Source of the DNA: Telmatactis stephensoni
Taxonomy: Eukaryota > Cnidaria > Anthozoa > Actiniaria > Isophelliidae
Assembly (NCBI GenBank): GCA_029948255.1
Contig: JALIZF010001510.1
Location: 1 to 64,000 of the forward strand
DNA: 64,000 bases
Reading direction: 5' to 3'
The first letter of the stretch is position 1; each line of letters opens with the position of its first letter. Shown piece after piece: positions 60,650 through 64,000 of this stretch. Made by a program: the position numbers and the translations under genes. The notes below the pieces were generated by a model, which saw only the letters and a program-made list of their open reading frames with translations, made no database searches and was not told where the DNA came from.

Positions 60650-61302
60650 CACGGGTTCATTGCAATCACTCTACTTCATAGCGTCTAAACAAACAAACAA
60701 ACAAATAAACAAAAAAAGCACTAAGGATAGTGAAAAATGACTATTCTTCAAACTAAGTTGTTACTCATGACCCAATTACACGACAACCTTTTTATGGCAC
60801 GGCACCCTTAAAACTCGGCACGCGGACCAATTGTTTTTGGCACGGCTCCCGAAATTATGATAAAAATAAAAATAAATGTTTATTTATGTGTCCAAGTCTT
60901 CTAACGCTTGCGCACTTATTGGGGGGGACACTGTACTCTCTCTCATACACTACCTCTACATTAAGTATTTTGTAAATAATCACTCGACTCACATGATGAT
61001 TTTTGCTGAGGGAGGAAAAACCGGAGAACCCGGATAAAAAACCCTCGTGGCATGGTAGAGAACAACACATCAAACAAACTCAATTCACATATGATCCAGG
61101 CGCTCGAGCTGGGACTCGAACCCGGACCACAGCGGTGAAAGACCAGCGCTCCAACCGCTCGGCCAACCATGCCACCCATAATGATGATTAAGATGTTTAT
61201 ATAATTAGAGAATAGTCATTTTTCACTATCCTTAGTGCTTTTTTTGTTTATTTGTTTGTTTGTTTAGACGCTATGAAGTAGAGTGATTGCAATAAACCCG
61301 TG
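60650..61302. mobile_element. Foldback element with about 95-bp arms around a SINE
   Basis: The left arm (ATTGCAATCACTCTACTTCA, TAGCGTCTAAACAAAC, GCACTAAGGATAGTGAAAAA) is mirrored almost perfectly by the right arm (TTTTTCACTATCCTTAGTGC, GTTTAGACGCTA, TGAAGTAGAGTGATTGCAAT). The left arm has one extra CAAA unit. The loop of about 450 bp holds a tRNA-derived SINE. Confidence 0.85.
60848..61178 (-). mobile_element. tRNA-derived SINE in the foldback loop
   Basis: On the minus strand the head is TGGGTGGCATGGTTGGCCGA, GCGGTTGGAGCGC (Leu/Ser-tRNA-like A box), and GGGTTCGAGTCCC is the B box (61111-61123). A body with TTTTTCCTCCCTCAGC follows, and the tail is AT-rich. An intact tRNA is excluded by the long body. 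Confidence 0.78.
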
Positions 61303-61379
61303 AAATAGAAATTGAATAGACAGAAGAAAACAACGGAAATATGGTCTTCTAGTAGTATCTATTAGTCTACTATTTCACG

Positions 61380-61930
61380 GGGCAATTACTCTATAATCGG
61401 TCCACCTGCCCAAATTTAGAGATGCCGTCCCATTTAAAGGTGGTCTTGTGGGATCTGGATGATTCAATCATCCCTCTGTTGGGCAGATGCTCCTTTGTAC
61501 TGCCTTGTGTAGCGACCCACTTGGCCGCCAGGCATGCTATTTTTAGTAAAGTGCCGTCTTACACCACTAGTCAGGTCTCGCCAAAGACCTTGTCTAATCT
61601 ATAACTAGTCGTACGTGCGTACTTTAAGTATATTTATATTTACATCCAGGTAGTTACTCAGTTGGCGAGGTCCATCCATAAATGTGCATGCATAGCACGG
61701 TACCTTCATGATTCAATTATCCCACCATGACTGGGCACTACGTTATTACTCAGCGCACTCGGCTTTATACTTCCTTTTGCTGCCTTTAAGGCATTCTTTT
61801 CACCGAGACTCTTGCACAGCCTGTATCAGTCTTGAAACTTGTGTAAAAGATTAAGTCAAAGTAAAGATCGGTGGTATTTGCTTTCAAAGAACTTATTCCC
61901 CTATATAGATGATATCTTGTTGATAGATTC
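61380..61930. other. No recognised gene
   Basis: Two loosely similar segments (GGATGATTCAATCATCCCTC at about 61458, and TTCATGATTCAATTATCCCA at about 61707) have a third relative at 62393. Nothing else is visible. Confidence 0.35.
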
Positions 61931-61937
61931 GACTTTT

Positions 61938-62076
61938 CCGTGCGCCTGTGGCTGTACTCGAAATGTAGTGATCAGTAATAGAAGCATATACTCCATGAGA
62001 TGTAAATCAAGTGGTGTGACTGTTATTCTCACCACATTTTCACGTCCTTTGTGCATCTATTAAAGTATAGATGCAC
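61938..62076. mobile_element. Diverged relative of the TGCGTCTGTACTC hairpin
   Basis: Shares TCTCACCACATTTTCACGTC, TGTGCATCTATTAAAGTA and the downstream CACACGGTTCTCGATTAATC with the elements at 25511 and 34723 and their right flanks. Its left arm is degraded. Confidence 0.5.
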
Positions 62077-62579
62077 GGTAAAATGAATTGTATATGTTTC
62101 ATATCGCCAGATTCTGTGACATCATCCGTCATCTGTACTCTAACCTCACACGGTTCTCGATTAATCAGAGTGCCCGTAATATATATAAATTATAATAAAA
62201 TATAGATTGTATAGATTATATGTACATTATAATGAAATATAGATTGTATAGATTATATAGATTTTAATGAAAATTAAAAACAATTCCTGGACAGCATCGA
62301 TGGTTCTTGCAAGGCTACACGCACTATTCTTATTCACGATGCAGGTGTTTACCACGTTGGTCCAGCGATTATGGCGGCATAGCATGGCACCTGCATGATC
62401 CAATTTTCCCGCCCCAGGATAGATTATCGGTATCCTTTATACCACACGTAATTGTTCCGGCAATACTATTTTTGATCGAGAAACTCGTGAATAACGTATA
62501 TCTTTCTTCAATGTTTGTGCAACTGGAAGAATCATGGTAAAGACAAGGTGGTATTTCCAGGATTCCACACATTAACGTT

Positions 62580-64000
62580 TATCTTACGTCCCCAACATCT
62601 ATTTATTGTTTAGACGTCAGATGAAAACGTATTTTTAACTACTTTACTGCCCGTCAGGGGTTTATACTTTTCGCACGAGATTACCGGCGAGAACTGAAAT
62701 AGCGACTGCATTTTGAATGCCAGTTCAGACAGTCGATGTAAAGGTACAGAGTAGCACTTCTAGAAAAGGGCGAGGTCTATTGCCTATTTTGCCTATATCT
62801 AAACAACAGCCTAATCTTTAAATCAAAAGCTTGTAATTCAAATATACACGATTGAACTTGGAATTTTATGATGAAAATATGTTTAACGCTGCCGCGCGCT
62901 CTCAAACTTTTCAGAAGCGGTAAGTGCACATTATTCGAATTTGCTTCAAGCCAAATGACTTGTATTGATCTTTACTCTCGAGAAGAAACTGAAATATTAT
63001 TATATTATTATATACTACTATACTATATATTTTAGTATAGTAGTATAATTTTATTTTAATGTGAAGGTGAAAGTTTTGTAAAATAAAAAAAAATAAAAAA
63101 AAAAAAATATCATCGCAGCATGTTGATAATTCAGGGTGCACGTCAACCACCAGACTCGAGCACATTGGTTTCGTAATGCATGTCTTCTCAAACGGAAATA
63201 GGACCGGAATCTCCCACTATGGTTTGAAAAGGACCCAATTCTTGAGTTAAGGCCTGATTTACAGTAGGTCACTGTCTTGAAAATGAGCCAGACTCTCAGA
63301 GGGCACCTCCCGAAAAATTGAGTGTGATGTATGACCCTATCAGCATCTCAGACCTAAATTTGTGATTTTCCCCTAGCTTGTTTCGAACATGCTTTCGGTC
63401 GATATAAGACTTTTTTTTCTAAAAAGCTTATCATCTTCAGACTAGATTAAGTATACTCTATTTGAGGCCAAAATCTATCTAATCAGACCTTGACGGCAAA
63501 AAACAAACAAACAAACAAACAAACAAACAAAAACAAAACAAAACAAACAAAAACAAAAAACAAAAAAACAAAACAAAATAAAAAAACAAAAAAAACAACA
63601 AAACAAACAAGCAAATAACTCACTTTCGCGTCGCGCAAGGAAAAATGGAATCTATTTGTTTCATATAATATTTATCGAAATATTTCAATTAGAGCGAGCT
63701 TAGCAAGATTCTGTGACGTTATTCGTGCGTCTAAACTGAAATTACACCCAGTTCTTTAATTTCCACCAATCAGAGCACGCGTTTACCGCCAATTACCATT
63801 GGGGAGTACACCTCCCCCTGGACCAGCCTCAGGTTCTGTTATGACAAATGCTAAACAATGACGTCGGATTATATTCAATCTTGATAAAGTTCAGTGTACG
63901 TAAATCATTCGGCTTATGCCTTCACGATAAGCCAGTTTATCTTATGATAAACGAATTCAAAACGTCAAGGGATTATATGAAACGTCTTTTCAGTCACGTA
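62580..64000. other. No recognised gene; simple repeats
   Basis: Contains a TATTATTATA/TATACTAC palindromic stretch (62995-63050), a poly-A run (63083-63110) and an AAAC-rich tract (63498-63608). The segment at 63640-63800 (AAATGGAATCTATTTGTTTC, GTGCGTCTAAACTG) resembles the flank of the TGCGTCTGTACTC elements. No gene is recognised to the end of the window. Confidence 0.45.

Noticed and set aside
61082..61178. tRNA-Leu/Ser gene on the minus strand
   Set aside because: The tRNA-like part is the head of a SINE with a body of over 200 bp.

Overview
The window is animal nuclear DNA, A+T-rich, with short GT-AG introns and dense decayed mobile elements. The coding exons, a secreted PAN plus discoidin gene family, and tRNA-headed SINEs suggest an anthozoan cnidarian, most likely a stony coral. 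That assignment is inference, because no marker gene fixes the species. Exon coordinates were worked out by hand from splice sites, reading phase and recalled family sequences, with no alignment run.

Left part (1-16 kb): EXOSC9/RRP45, an exosome core subunit, runs on the minus strand (about 2097-8230). It is head-to-head with PRORP, the protein-only mitochondrial RNase P nuclease (8357-10015, plus strand, one uninterrupted reading frame); the start codons are about 126 bp apart. A small gene on the minus strand (10749-10985) encodes the mitochondrial microprotein known in vertebrates as the SLC35A4 upstream-ORF product, but here it has no SLC35A4 beside it. From 12 to 16 kb there are only MITE-like hairpins, a TTTCC microsatellite and two arrays of one 20-bp minisatellite in opposite orientation.

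Middle part (16.5-37 kb): a three-unit tandem duplication carries three minus-strand copies of a secreted protein of about 280 residues (signal peptide, PAN/apple domain, short linker, F5/8C discoidin domain). Unit A also has a second, diverged PAN first exon in a phase that could join the same discoidin exon; unit B keeps only a fragment of it. The units have been invaded by different elements, so each serves as an empty-site control for the other. They also look mosaic: PAN exons A and B match best, discoidin exons B and C match best.

Right part (37-64 kb): a complete UBE2K gene (nine exons, minus, 40547-44814, 200 residues, catalytic Cys92), followed by a 75-bp minisatellite just past its stop codon. 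Next come a 3.2-kb block bounded by inverted repeats and holding a Gypsy-like remnant and a GTAGTA-type satellite, then a one-exon EF-hand protein (49136-49780). A full-length but disabled BEL/Pao LTR retrotransposon lies at 50806-59076 with a 5-bp target duplication. The last 5 kb hold a SINE inside a long hairpin and further hairpin elements, with no recognisable gene.

The genes share no operon-like logic. The clearest functional pairing is EXOSC9 with PRORP (two RNA-processing factors on one short intergenic region). The most unusual locus is the PAN-discoidin array.
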